This document shows, in pieces, positions 20,239-29,293 of a stretch of DNA of 64,000 bases; position 1 is the first letter of the stretch, and every line of letters begins with the position of its first letter. The stretch is from the NCBI GenBank assembly GCA_900323505.1, contig OOIN01000007.1, forward strand, positions 62,001-126,000, in the 5' to 3' direction. This DNA is from Ustilago trichophora. Its lineage: Eukaryota; Basidiomycota; Ustilaginomycetes; Ustilaginales; Ustilaginaceae. A model generated the notes under the pieces. That model was not told the origin of the DNA, did no database searches, and worked only from the letters and a program-made list of their open reading frames with translations. The position numbers were made by a program, and so were the translations under genes.

Positions 20239-22578
20239 TCAAGCGGGCGACATGTCAACTTCAGGAGCAATGTCCTCCGAGTGGATCCTCTTCATGGGAG
20301 GCGGGAGGACCATGCTGATTGGCGAACTTTCGCGCGACAGTGCCTGACCAAGTGAAGGCAGGGTAGTGCCGTGCTCCCGCTGCGCAGAGTGGATGGGAGT
20401 CATACCGAATACGGGACCCTTTTTGCTCCTAGACCCACTGCTCGAGTGGGGACCAATACCCGCTGCGGGCGAGTTGGTCGCACTCATGGGGATCGACGAG
20501 TAGACGCTCGTAGGGCTCGACTCGCTGCTGGCAAGACCGTTGCTGGTCGCAAAGCTGTTGCCGATCGAGCTCTGGCGCGAGTGCGACCTGGACGAGATAG
20601 CAGGCAGTCCGGGCAAAGGGTGCAACGTGGGCGAACCGTGCGGCGATCCGGACCTGCTAGCAGGTGCAGAACGCGAGCTGCTGCGTGCGCTCTTTTTGTG
20701 ATCACCGTAAGGGTGGTAGTTGTAGGCATGCGAGTGGTGGTGTCCAGGCAGAGGGTGGTGGCTTCCGTCCCTGTGCGAGGCACTGGCTGGGAAAGGAGGC
20801 GGGAGCGTCCTCGACGAAGGATCGGCGACCAGATGAGGAAAAGACGATCGAGACGAGTGGGGCTTGAGGCTTCCAACACCGCCATCGAGAATATCCTCAA
20901 TCTTGGTGCGTCGTACACCGCGCTCGGCATCTGCAGATGGGCCATGCGCCGGAGTCAAGTGATAGGCCGAGAGACTGGTGCTCGAGTTGAGCGAAGGGAT
21001 GCCCTTGCTGCGCGAGCCAAAACTGTGACTTCGTGAGAGCTTGGGAGGCATGTGCGATGGCTGAGCTGGCGAAGTGGATGCCGAGGTGGATGCAGACCCG
21101 CTGGCGTGCGAGTCGAGCTCGGCAGCGGTGCTTCGCTCGCCCGAAGTGCTGGGAGGAATGGCAGGCTGGACAGGAGCCATGCCGAGCGACGAGAGATGGT
21201 GGTGGGATCGGGATCGAGCCGATGATTCCATGTAAGGATGAGATCGGTGTCGATGCGAGCCGTGGTGGCCCAATCCAGACTGGTGAGCGGGGCCCTCGTG
21301 CGAGTGATGGTGGTGGGGCGGCGAGTGACCGTGAGTGTGAGAGTGACGCGAGTGGTGCACAGGAGAGCCGGGACGCGAAGTAAAGGGGCTGTTGGGGACA
21401 GTGTTGCCGCCAAGCAAGCTCATGTTGCGGAGAGGACCGAGGACGGGACTGCTGCTGGGTGTCCAGTGCGAGTGGCTGTGCGCCGGATGCGAGGCGGGAG
21501 CCGGAGCAGCCAGAGATAGACGAGGCTTGGAGTCGTCGTTGAGGGAAGTGGTGTGCTCGAATTCCGAGGCGTAGTCATCGGTGTGCAAGTGATCGTCTGG
21601 TGAGAAGCGAGGCGAGTGTTCGACGCTGCTTGGCACGCTGGAAGAAGTGGAATTCCAACCACCGGCAGCATGATGCGAACCGTGCTGGTAGTAGCGGTAG
21701 AGGCTGGGAGGCGGGTGGCTGCCGTTGTATGAGCCATGCGGAGGGCGCGAGTAGCCACATTCGGCAGGATGGCGATTGGAGGAGGGACGGGCCAAAATGG
21801 CCGAGGCGATTCGGTCGTTGTACTTGCGGTGGCAGTCCTCATGCGAGCATCCGGGAGGAGTATTTTCCGAAGAGCTAGGGGCGGGAGGAGGAGGGTACGC
21901 GTAGCTGCTGGATCCATGGCTCTGGGTCTGGCTCTGGCTCTGGCTCTGGTATCGATCGGCATAGTGGTCGGCTGCATAGTGAGGATGGTACGCATGAGGG
22001 GGACCAGATCGGCGACCCTCTCGCTCTGCGCGCTGAAGCTCGTGAAGCTCGTCGCTGGCGAGCATGGCAAGAGTCGACATTTCGGCGTTGCGAGCGGAAC
22101 GAGCGCCGTGGCTGAGTTCACGATCCGAGTCGCTGTCGTCGCCCTCGTCGTCGCCTACGTGCCATCGAAGCGTCCTGTTGTTGACGTGAGTGGGTTTAGA
22201 GGAAGCGGAAGCGAGGGTAGGGGCCGCGGTGTGGTTAGAAGAGCTGCTAGCGGCGGACTTGCGTGCCGAAGCGGTCTTCTTGTCCTCGGTGTGTGCACCA
22301 CCCTTCTTTGGGTTGGCATGAATGCGAACGTGGCGGGTAAGCTCATCGCTTCTGCTGAAACGCTTTTCGCAGCCGGGATGTGTGCAGACGTGGGGTTTCT
22401 CGCCGGTATGAGTGCGAATGTGTCGAGTCTGGTGTTCGAGACGGTAAAAGGCACGCGAACAGAGCGGGCACTTATAAGGACGGGGGATCTGAGACTTGTC
22501 GACAGTGTAGTTGCTAGCTGTAAGCGTAGCAGCGTCGGGGGTGGGGTTGGGCACGTTGGTGGCGGTAGGCTGAGCCAT
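20239..22578 (-). CDS. CreA/Mig1-type C2H2 zinc-finger repressor
   Basis: This 779-residue protein has two adjacent C2H2 fingers near the N-terminus: finger 1 from [19 protein letters not shown] (Cys37, Cys40) and finger 2 through [23 protein letters not shown]. The linker RTHTGEKPH and the contact residues RLEH and RSDELTR match the CreA/Mig1/Cre1 carbon catabolite repressors, which bind SYGGGG sites and repress genes for alternative carbon sources in the presence of glucose. The rest is long and disordered: Ser-, His- and Pro-rich with [10 protein letters not shown] and HHHSH runs. The C-terminus includes [28 protein letters not shown]. It is longer than the roughly 400-500 residues of ascomycete CreA. 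Single exon; ATG 22578. Repressor function is inferred from the fingers. Confidence 0.85.
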   Translation of the reverse strand: MAQPTATNVPNPTPDAATLTASNYTVDKSQIPRPYKCPLCSRAFYRLEHQTRHIRTHTGEKPHVCTHPGCEKRFSRSDELTRHVRIHANPKKGGAHTEDKKTASARKSAASSSSNHTAAPTLASASSKPTHVNNRTLRWHVGDDEGDDSDSDRELSHGARSARNAEMSTLAMLASDELHELQRAEREGRRSGPPHAYHPHYAADHYADRYQSQSQSQTQSHGSSSYAYPPPPAPSSSENTPPGCSHEDCHRKYNDRIASAILARPSSNRHPAECGYSRPPHGSYNGSHPPPSLYRYYQHGSHHAAGGWNSTSSSVPSSVEHSPRFSPDDHLHTDDYASEFEHTTSLNDDSKPRLSLAAPAPASHPAHSHSHWTPSSSPVLGPLRNMSLLGGNTVPNSPFTSRPGSPVHHSRHSHTHGHSPPHHHHSHEGPAHQSGLGHHGSHRHRSHPYMESSARSRSHHHLSSLGMAPVQPAIPPSTSGERSTAAELDSHASGSASTSASTSPAQPSHMPPKLSRSHSFGSRSKGIPSLNSSTSLSAYHLTPAHGPSADAERGVRRTKIEDILDGGVGSLKPHSSRSSFPHLVADPSSRTLPPPFPASASHRDGSHHPLPGHHHSHAYNYHPYGDHKKSARSSSRSAPASRSGSPHGSPTLHPLPGLPAISSRSHSRQSSIGNSFATSNGLASSESSPTSVYSSIPMSATNSPAAGIGPHSSSGSRSKKGPVFGMTPIHSAQREHGTTLPSLGQALSRESSPISMVLPPPMKRIHSEDIAPEVDMSPA

Positions 22579-23266
22579 TGTAGAAAAGAAGAAAGTAAGA
22601 GAGAGCGCGATTGGAGATTGCCGGAGCGCTGAAGGACGGCAAGGTTGGTGGGACGGGCTGGAGCAGTAGGTGGAATGAGAATTGGTGCGAGAGGGATTGA
22701 GGTGGTGGTCAAGAAGAAGGCTGGGTGTGTGTCAAGGTTGGTGTGTCAAGAGGCTAGTCTGAGGCTGACGAGATGAAAATATTGAAGTGTGGGGACTGTT
22801 GGAAATCACCGAGGAAGAGAAAGATGACCGAGGGATGTAATGCGGGGAATGGTAGATGCAAAGAGCAATGTGGATATTGTTGAGAAACTGTTGCAATAAC
22901 TTGTTGAGGTGAATGATGGTGGTGGTGGTGGTGATGTGATGTGAGACGATGGTGATGGTGGTGTTGAGAACGAGAAGCGAGATAGACGGATGGATGAGTG
23001 GATGGGTGGAAGAGTGGGGTAAGAGAGAGAGGGTGTGTGTGTGAATCGAGCAAGGTGGATGCGAGCAGAGAGAGAGAGAGAGGGGAGAGAGGGGGGGAAG
23101 AGAGAAGCAGAAATTATCGATAAGAACGTGGGGACTGCGGTCTGGAGCCAGATTTCGGAGAAAAAAGGGCGAGGGCAAAAGCGGAAGGGAGAAGTGCGAG
23201 TGAGCGAGTGAGCGAGCTTAGCTTGGCGGATTCTTTTTTAGCTGGCGGTTTTCAGCTCAGCTGAGC

Positions 23267-23290
23267 AAAAAAAAAAAAAAAAAAAAAAAA
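23267..23290. repeat. Poly-A run (24 A)
   Basis: An uninterrupted run of 24 A follows the 12-bp palindrome GCTCAGCTGAGC at 23255-23266. No element body with recognisable coding sequence is seen to its left. Confidence 0.9.
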
Positions 23291-23610
23291 GAAAAACCCC
23301 CCGGTTGAACCCACACATGCACACACACATTCGGTGCTTGTGTGCTTGTCCACACTTCCACACTTTACATCCACCATGTAGAGCATACGGCAAGAAAGCA
23401 AATCTCATCCATACCATTGTATGTATTGAATGTCTAGACCGAGTATCACCAAAAAGAGAGGGCTGTGTGGTTTGATGTGCAACACCGGCGAGATTATGAG
23501 TTGCCAATCGGAGCAGATGGCGAAATGCGGTCCGCACTCTCCAGCCAGCATAAACCGAGAGTGGCGCGCCCAATCTCGGGCAAAAACTCAGACGACTCGA
23601 CCGGAATGGG

Positions 23611-23646
23611 GAAAGAAAAAGAAAAAGAAAAAGAAAAAGAAAAATT
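23611..23646. repeat. GAAAAA hexanucleotide microsatellite
   Basis: About five consecutive GAAAAA units in intergenic DNA upstream of the zinc-finger gene. Confidence 0.85.
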
Positions 23647-24773
23647 AGGCGAGAATGAGTGAGTGCCTGTTGTGTGTGGGGTATTCTCTTTGGTCGGGGG
23701 CGGCAAGATTTTTTTCGGTTTGGAACCGACGTTGGTCTAAACAATATCTTAGTGCGAGATCCAACCATACGCGGCTCAGATACGCACCTGAAAATCCACA
23801 CACTCTGACGCTGGTGCAGTGTGTGACTGACACACGACAAAGGCGACATTGCCGAGGCCTAATTCATCCGGCAAACTGGAAACTTCATGGCTTAGCATCG
23901 GTGGAACTACTCCAGTAGTCAGCTTCTTCTTCTGGGGCCAATCTCACAAACCCACACACACGCACACACACAAACGTGGCCGGGAAGCATGAAGCATTGA
24001 ACAATCGTGGTGACAGGCCGCTCGAAAGTTTCGCCTTTTCTTACACAAGAGTCAAGATGAAGAAAGAGAGAAGAAAAAAAAAAGTTTGCTCCAGACCGAA
24101 TCATCTCCAAGAGTTTTTCACTCCAAGGTTCCAAACCTGACGACCAAACGCTCACACTCAATCACGAGCCAATCGCCGGAAGCACTCCCTTGCACTTTTC
24201 CGGTCTGACGCGAAATCCTCCAATCCACGACCAGGCGGCATGACCGAGCACGCGTTCAATTCAATGTCGCATTACGCATTTTTCCTGCATTTGATTTTTT
24301 TTCCCTTTTTCGCATCCCCGCGCCGCGATGTTTTCTCCACTCGAATCTCATGGAGCCAGCTGCTCTCATTGTTAGTCACCTTTCAAATGCCTCCGAAGTG
24401 ACCGGCTGACCGGACATGCTCCTCAGAGCCAGGCCACCTTCTCTTCTTCCTGTGTCTGGACTTGGCCGGGCCGGGCCGCGCAAGGATTTGACTCAAGCTT
24501 ATTGTCATTCGTAGATCGTCATCATTCCATCCCACCGAAATTTCATGTCAGATCGCATTGGCTTACTCTTCTGGAATAAAGCTTTACATGGCCATAACCC
24601 GGTGAAGTCTTGGTCAATCTGGCTCAAAAACGGCTTCGGCGTGATTTCGTCGTCATTCTGAGTCCATGGGTGGAAAAATGGCGTCTGCGATTTTTTAAAT
24701 GTAACAGGTCTTTAAGGCCTAGTAAATTGCAACCCGAAACAAAAGAAACCAAAAATACCATTATTTTTTTTAT

Positions 24774-24838
24774 AACAGACCGATTACAGTCTAGGAGCAT
24801 TGCAAGCCAAGAAATGAAAAGTGAAATATAGTACAAGC
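24774..24838 (-). repeat. Left inverted end of the retroelement relic
   Basis: Read on the minus strand it runs GCTTGTACTATATTTC... to ...ATCGGTCTGTT and is followed by ATAAAAAAAATAATGG, which looks like a short A-rich tail. It matches 26106-26170 at 58 of 65 positions. Confidence 0.8.
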
Positions 24839-25225
24839 AGAGCAGGCTCAATCAGACGTCTATTCCTTTTTCAGCATCAGATTGTAACACTGCACAAATT
24901 CTTTGTGACCTCTGCCAGCATCATATTGTAATGCCGTGCTAATGTCATCGTGAAGTTGGCATATTTGGCCAGTGGCCTAACCTCCAGCAGCATGTCTGTG
25001 TGATCACTCATCACAAAGAGGATGGACCATCACAATAACATTCAATTAGAGGCTCCAAAAACAGGAGCAAGTATTACAAAACCAGTCACAAACAAGGGAC
25101 TGGGATCACAAGAGATTCAGTTTTTGTTACAATTTCATCCTGAAAAAGGAACATTTCTTCCTTCAGGGACATCTGTGGCTAGCCCAGAAGCCACGAGTTC
25201 AACACCAACTGCCAGATTACTCAAC

Positions 25226-25888
25226 ACTCAACAACCTTAGACTTGCACCACATCAAGAGTTTTTCAATGCACCCAGACAAGAATCCGCAAACATCACAGA
25301 AGAGGTACTGGAAGAGGCAGCACTCCCAGACTCTTACGAGATTGAACATGTTGCTAGAGTGTCTTCGTGTATGCTCTGTGCCGGACCAAAGGACTCTGCT
25401 GCATATGGTTATGTCAAATGCAAGCAAGCCAAGCAAATGTGGAAATCAATTATGCCAATGCTTCAAAAACTCATTAACAGAGCCGGCGTTCCAATCAACA
25501 TGCGCAACGTCGTCTTAGGATGGCCTGCTATCAAATGTCCCACAGCACTACGGGCCATTTGATATTGTGGCGTGACGCAGCTATCCACTAACTCATGCAA
25601 ATACAAAAATTGGCAATTGCAGATGGGCTTCAGAACAATTATAGCCCAAAACTGGAGCTGGATGGATTTGCTTCCGAACATGTCACTCTGGTAGCTTCAA
25701 CAATCAACGAGGCGTACCAACGATGCACGGCATCTAAGCCACCAGCCTTTGTTAAACGATGGGTTGACCGCAGCGCGTTCATGCAAGAAGTTAACGGTGA
25801 GCTCAAATTTCAACAGATGTCGAACAACGCAGCTACGACTCCAGCCGAAACTCAACCACAGAACCCAACCCCCTCCTCAGCCTCCTGA
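25226..25888 (+). pseudogene. Broken LINE reverse-transcriptase C-terminus (zinc-knuckle region)
   Basis: From about 25227 the plus strand reads NLRLAPHQEFFNAPRQ..ITEEVLEEAALPDSYEIEHVARV, then a Cys-containing knuckle SCMLCAGPKDSAAYGYVKCKQAKQMWKSI, then VVLGWPAIKCPTALRAI. It stops at 25560-25562, where family members would continue with W. A second frame, 25595-25888, continues as AIADGLQNNYSPKLELDGF..TINEAYQRCTASKPPAFVKRWVDRS. This arrangement (CxxC knuckle, W, then GWP..ALRAIW) is what follows the reverse transcriptase in fungal LINEs. No catalytic reverse-transcriptase motif is present, so it is a 5'-truncated, frame-broken relic. Upstream sequence at 25022-25240 may be an earlier part of the same frame, more decayed. 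Confidence 0.65.
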
Positions 25889-26105
25889 CTGATCACATAT
25901 AGTCCTCTCTTATCTCTCTCGTTTTCTCTTCTTGTTTTTGTCCTTGACCGGCGGTCTGCCGCAGGTCTGGAACGGTTCGGACGGCAATTGTCTCCGACTC
26001 TCTCGCTCACTTGACCCGGAAGTCACCTCCTACTGGGGGATTCAATGCTGAATGTTCCGTACTGGACTTGTAGTTTGATCCTGGCCTAGAGGTCTTTAAA
26101 GCTTC

Positions 26106-26170
26106 GCTTGTATTATATTTCACTTTTCATGTCGCGGCTTGCAACGCTACTAGACCGTAATCGGTCTGTT
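26106..26170 (+). repeat. Right inverted end of the retroelement relic (LINE 3' end)
   Basis: Runs GCTTGTATTATATTTC... to ...AATCGGTCTGTT and is followed by GTAAACAAAAAGGCC and a T-rich-complement stretch that doubles as the terminator of the neighbouring tRNA gene. It is the inverted partner of 24774-24838. Confidence 0.8.
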
Positions 26171-26195
26171 GTAAACAAAAAGGCCAAAAAAATTT

Positions 26196-26301
26196 AGGTC
26201 ATACCGGGATTCGAACCCGGGGCAAGAGAAAATTTGACAGAACAAGCGAATCGTTGATCATTAATCAAAATCTCCTAAGTTGACCACTACTCCATACGAC
26301 C
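26196..26301 (-). tRNA. tRNA-Gln (anticodon UUG) with a 34-nt intron
   Basis: On the minus strand, acceptor GGTCGTA pairs with TATGACC (one G-U), discriminator T as in eukaryotic tRNA-Gln. The D arm is GAGT/ACTT with AGTGGTCA as loop. The anticodon stem GGAGA pairs with TCTCT (one G-U); loop TTTTGAT gives anticodon TTG. The T arm CCGGG TTCGAAT CCCGG is intact, and it contains the box B. A 34-nt intron (26264-26231) sits after position 37, the canonical place. The mature tRNA is 72 nt before CCA. A T7 run immediately downstream (26187-26193 region on the complement) is the Pol III terminator. The gene reads toward the LINE relic, 24 bp away. Confidence 0.88.
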
Positions 26302-28319
26302 TGTTTAGCCCCAACTGTCTAGGCAACATACATAACCACTATCATGTTTCTCTATGCGTTGCCCTGACAGAAGGGTCCGATGATGTCCCTCTTTTCGTCC
26401 AGCCTCCCACATCACCTAGAAAATTTACTGACGAATCGACTATGTGCCTTGATGAGCCGTCGTGAACCCCCACTTCTACTCAGTGGCGGTATCAAGGCTC
26501 GGGATCCAAGCAAGTGGCTGATTTGGGCTCAGAAGCATAGAAAGTCGACGGCGAAGAAGCCGACCGAGCCTGGACCGACCATGTTGCGTGTGTGGGTGAG
26601 TGCTTATCATTGCTGCCACGGCTGAGTGGCTGTTTCCGGCGTTCCGAAGTTTGGCGACACTGGAGTTAGACCCTCGAAACGACAGATTGCAAAAGAGTGC
26701 CATGATTCTAGGCGCGATCGAACAAGGCATCGGTGGAACTCTGGGACGCATGAATGCGGGCCGACCAGCAAGGGTGCTTCTCCATGAAAATTTTCGGCCG
26801 CGGCGAGATTAGGGAAATCCCATGAGAAGGAGACAACGGCGAGTTCACGGATCCTGACCTTGGCGTTCCTGCATCTCTTTCTCTTCTCCTTTTTCTGTCT
26901 ACGCTGTTCGAATTCTTGGGCCACATCGATGGTGTCAAGGGCTGAATGTTGATGACGTCTGTCGCGTAGAAGGAGATGGGATGACATGGTGTCGTACCAT
27001 GGTTTGCGGCTTGGTGTTGCAGAGGCACCAGTCTATGTCAACCACGATGAACCCCAGAAGTGAGGATTGATCAAGCACCTGACTGAGACTTGTCTCTACC
27101 GGAGTTCCTCTCGCAGCATCACGCACCGCCTGACCGATGATGGCATGCACTTATGGGTGTAAAAACAACAAAAAAATATAAAAAATAGAGCCAAAAATGA
27201 GCGAACAAAAAAGAAGTCTCAATATTGGTATTGGAATGTCAACCATCGGGGCTACTGATCGGGAGATACTGGATATCCAGATATGCCTAGCACGACGACT
27301 GTTACAGTATTTCGAAATGCAGGCACCGAGCCGCGATACAGTACAGTACTGTACAGTACAGTATGGTGCCAAGAATTGCCAACGAACTGGACGGCACAGC
27401 CCTAAGCGACCGACTTGCATCTCTTTTTCTTGAAAGAATCCTTCTTCCACTGCAACACCCACGCATGGTCGATCGCATCCCAACTCATCGCATCAGATAC
27501 CTACTGGATCATAAACAGCTTGCCATTTTGGGCTACAATGTGCTTGGCAAGCCATGAACCATGCTCTGTGTGCGAACAGTGGAAATCGGTTTGTGCAAGC
27601 AAGGCAAGCAAGGAGGGGAGGGAAGAGAGGCTCGGCGAAATATGCACCAAAGTTCCCACCCACTCGGTGTGTGCACATTTCCACTGACACGGTCGCGTTT
27701 TGCTGCCCAAAGTCGCCGAGACCAACACTTTCCCCTCCTCCTCGTCTTCCTTCTTGCCTTCCCTGGTGCGCGCGTCTCGACCGCATGCCTGGTGCATCTC
27801 GTGTCAAACGCTTGGTACAGTACATCCGCGTTTCTCCCTCCTTCCCCATCGGCTGCTACGACGACCGTGGACGTGGCCGCTTCCCAAGGCGGAAAAGTGT
27901 AGCTCGCAAGCCATGTATTTGTGCAGCAGCCAAATCCTAGCGATCGTCGTCCAGCATAACCGAGTGACCGTTCCTCCCTCTTCATAGATTTAGCATGCGT
28001 GCCTGAAGATCAGTCGAGCTCACGGGCATCGAGTTTGGAAACAGGCGGCGCCAGCAAAGATGTGGCAGTGAGACAAACATCTTTACACAAGGGGCAGCAA
28101 CCAGATGTGATTCTATGAGAATTCCAACACCATGGTTGGACTCCGACCCTGTCCCTGCCTCGTCTTTCACCCCTCTCGGCACCACAATTAACACTGTCTT
28201 CCTCACACCACCATCCACAATCCTTCCTCTCCACTCTACGCCCTCCCCCTCCCCCCTCCCCTTCAATCCCTCGTCATCTTTCCCCACCCCACCTCTCCTA
28301 TCCCGAACTGTTCATCACA
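26302..28319. other. Intergenic, 2 kb
   Basis: No supported gene. It contains the TACAG array at 27337-27363, another single GTACAGTAC near 27815, and AAGCAAGG-type repeats at 27594-27620. The last 150 bp before 28320 are strongly CT-rich, as in a fungal leader. Open frames of 90-150 codons on both strands lack family features. Confidence 0.5.
27337..27363. repeat. TACAG/CTGTA array
   Basis: Two TACAG units, a switch to CTGTA, then TACAG units again; 27 bp, GTAC at each junction. Intergenic. Member of the GTAC/TACAG array family. Confidence 0.85.
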
Positions 28320-29030
28320 ATGCCGAACTCGACGACAACCTCGACCTCGACGGTCCAGCTCTTTGCCCCTGGCGTCGACCAAATGATCCGCAGCCTCGAC
28401 CATTCCATGACCAAACTCAACGGCGACGTATCCATCCGCTTCTCTCCCACTCCTCTCGCCACCACCACCGCCCCCGATGGCGCCGCCGCAACCGTCTGGA
28501 ACGTTCGCGCGCACGAATACGCCTCCATCAACGGCCACCACACCACCATCATCGAGGACCAAAAGTTTCTCGAATCCCACAACTACTTTGCCGCTGTTGA
28601 CCAGTCCGGTGCCCATCTTGAATGCCACTTCAAACACATTGGTGCTCCAGCCACCTGCGTCAATAAGCAGCCCAAGCACCACCATACTTTTACCAGCACC
28701 TTCAAGCACGCTCGCCCCTTCGCTACCGGTTACCACAAACATGTGGCTGTCAAAGTTCATAATTCGACAAGCAGCTCGACAACTCAGGCGAGCTCGAGCC
28801 AGGCCTTGCCCACGACAGCACCAGCAGTTGCAGTCGTGGAGACCCCTGCTGCACCTGCAGTCGTTCAGAGCGGAGACGGAACCACAGGTCAGACCCAAGT
28901 CTCTGGAAGCTCGGCAGGATCCAACACCAGGATGAACTCGACTTCGGCAGCAAGCAAGGCCAAATCGCTCCCCGTCTTGCTCGTTTCTGCGAGCATGCTC
29001 TTTGCTGCCATTCTCGCATTCCAGCCCTGA
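28320..29030 (+). CDS. Possible GPI-anchored surface protein, N-terminal signal not visible
   Basis: This 236-residue protein begins MPNSTTTSTSTVQLFAPGVDQM. It has only two Cys, in HLECHFKHIGAPATC, followed by a His/Lys patch and a long Ser/Thr/Ala-rich stalk. It ends with a hydrophobic tail SLPVLLVSASMLFAAILAF after small residues, as in GPI-anchor signals. The pattern (TVxLFxPG near the start, a CxF...ATC pair, S/T stalk, hydrophobic tail) resembles a common fungal family of GPI-linked cell-wall proteins. Those start with a secretion signal, and none is present here; an upstream exon was looked for and not found. Either the start is mis-set, or the signal was lost. The protein is convergent with TRM10. 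Confidence 0.65.
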   Translation: MPNSTTTSTSTVQLFAPGVDQMIRSLDHSMTKLNGDVSIRFSPTPLATTTAPDGAAATVWNVRAHEYASINGHHTTIIEDQKFLESHNYFAAVDQSGAHLECHFKHIGAPATCVNKQPKHHHTFTSTFKHARPFATGYHKHVAVKVHNSTSSSTTQASSSQALPTTAPAVAVVETPAAPAVVQSGDGTTGQTQVSGSSAGSNTRMNSTSAASKAKSLPVLLVSASMLFAAILAFQP

Positions 29031-29293
29031 GTTCAGAGTGGCACATGAATCAATGCTTTCTTCGTGACACCGTAGAAATGTCGGTCTGCACCGGTGGCGA
29101 CCACTTTCACCAGCCTTGTCTTCGCTTTCGTCTTCTTTCTACCACAGCCTTCTCTTGCACACCTTCGCTTTCTCATTTGCATCCAGTCTTGTATGGTCTT
29201 CATTCATTTTATCCTCTCTCATTACTGGCTGGACTGGTATCAATTGCATTCCACGTTTGCGTTCACCTTGCGTTCCTACTCTGTGCTGAGGAA
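29031..29293. other. Convergent 3' spacer
   Basis: 263 bp between the stops of the GPI-like gene (plus) and TRM10 (minus). T/C-rich; no gene. Confidence 0.5.

Larger units (their letters stand above)
22579..24770. other. Gene-poor region upstream of the zinc-finger gene, rich in simple repeats
   Basis: 2.2 kb without a credible gene. It begins with a purine-rich, presumably transcribed leader of the minus-strand repressor (GGT repeats around 22917-22965, GA/GGG runs at 23060-23105). It then holds a poly-A run at 23267-23290, an AAAAAG hexamer array at 23611-23646, and CA-rich stretches near 23320 and 23950. Open frames such as 23238-23849 (minus) translate these repeats and are not supported. 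Confidence 0.5.
24773..26171. mobile_element. LINE relic bounded by two inverted element ends
   Basis: The segment is bounded by 65-bp near-identical inverted sequences, at 24774-24838 and, reversed, at 26106-26170 (58 of 65 positions match by eye). Both start AACAGACCGATTAC and carry ATGAAAAGTGAAATATA. A TA dinucleotide lies outside each end (24771-24772, 26172-26173). The interior has a broken reading frame resembling the C-terminus of a non-LTR (LINE/Tad-type) reverse transcriptase. Outward of each end is an A-rich stretch (read outward), as expected for LINE 3' tails. Two readings are possible: two 5'-truncated LINE copies with their 3' ends pointing outward, or a small TIR element that captured LINE sequence. 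I favour the first. Confidence 0.7.

Noticed and set aside
20371..22632. Several plus-strand frames of 200-300 codons opposite the zinc-finger gene
   Set aside because: Antisense shadows of a long Ser/His-rich exon.
23238..23849. 203-codon open frame on the minus strand
   Set aside because: Consists largely of translated poly-T/poly-A and GAAAAA repeats.
24773..26171. Autonomous DNA transposon bounded by TIRs
   Set aside because: No transposase-like frame is present; the coding relic is LINE-like and the ends carry A-rich tails. Kept only as the less likely alternative.
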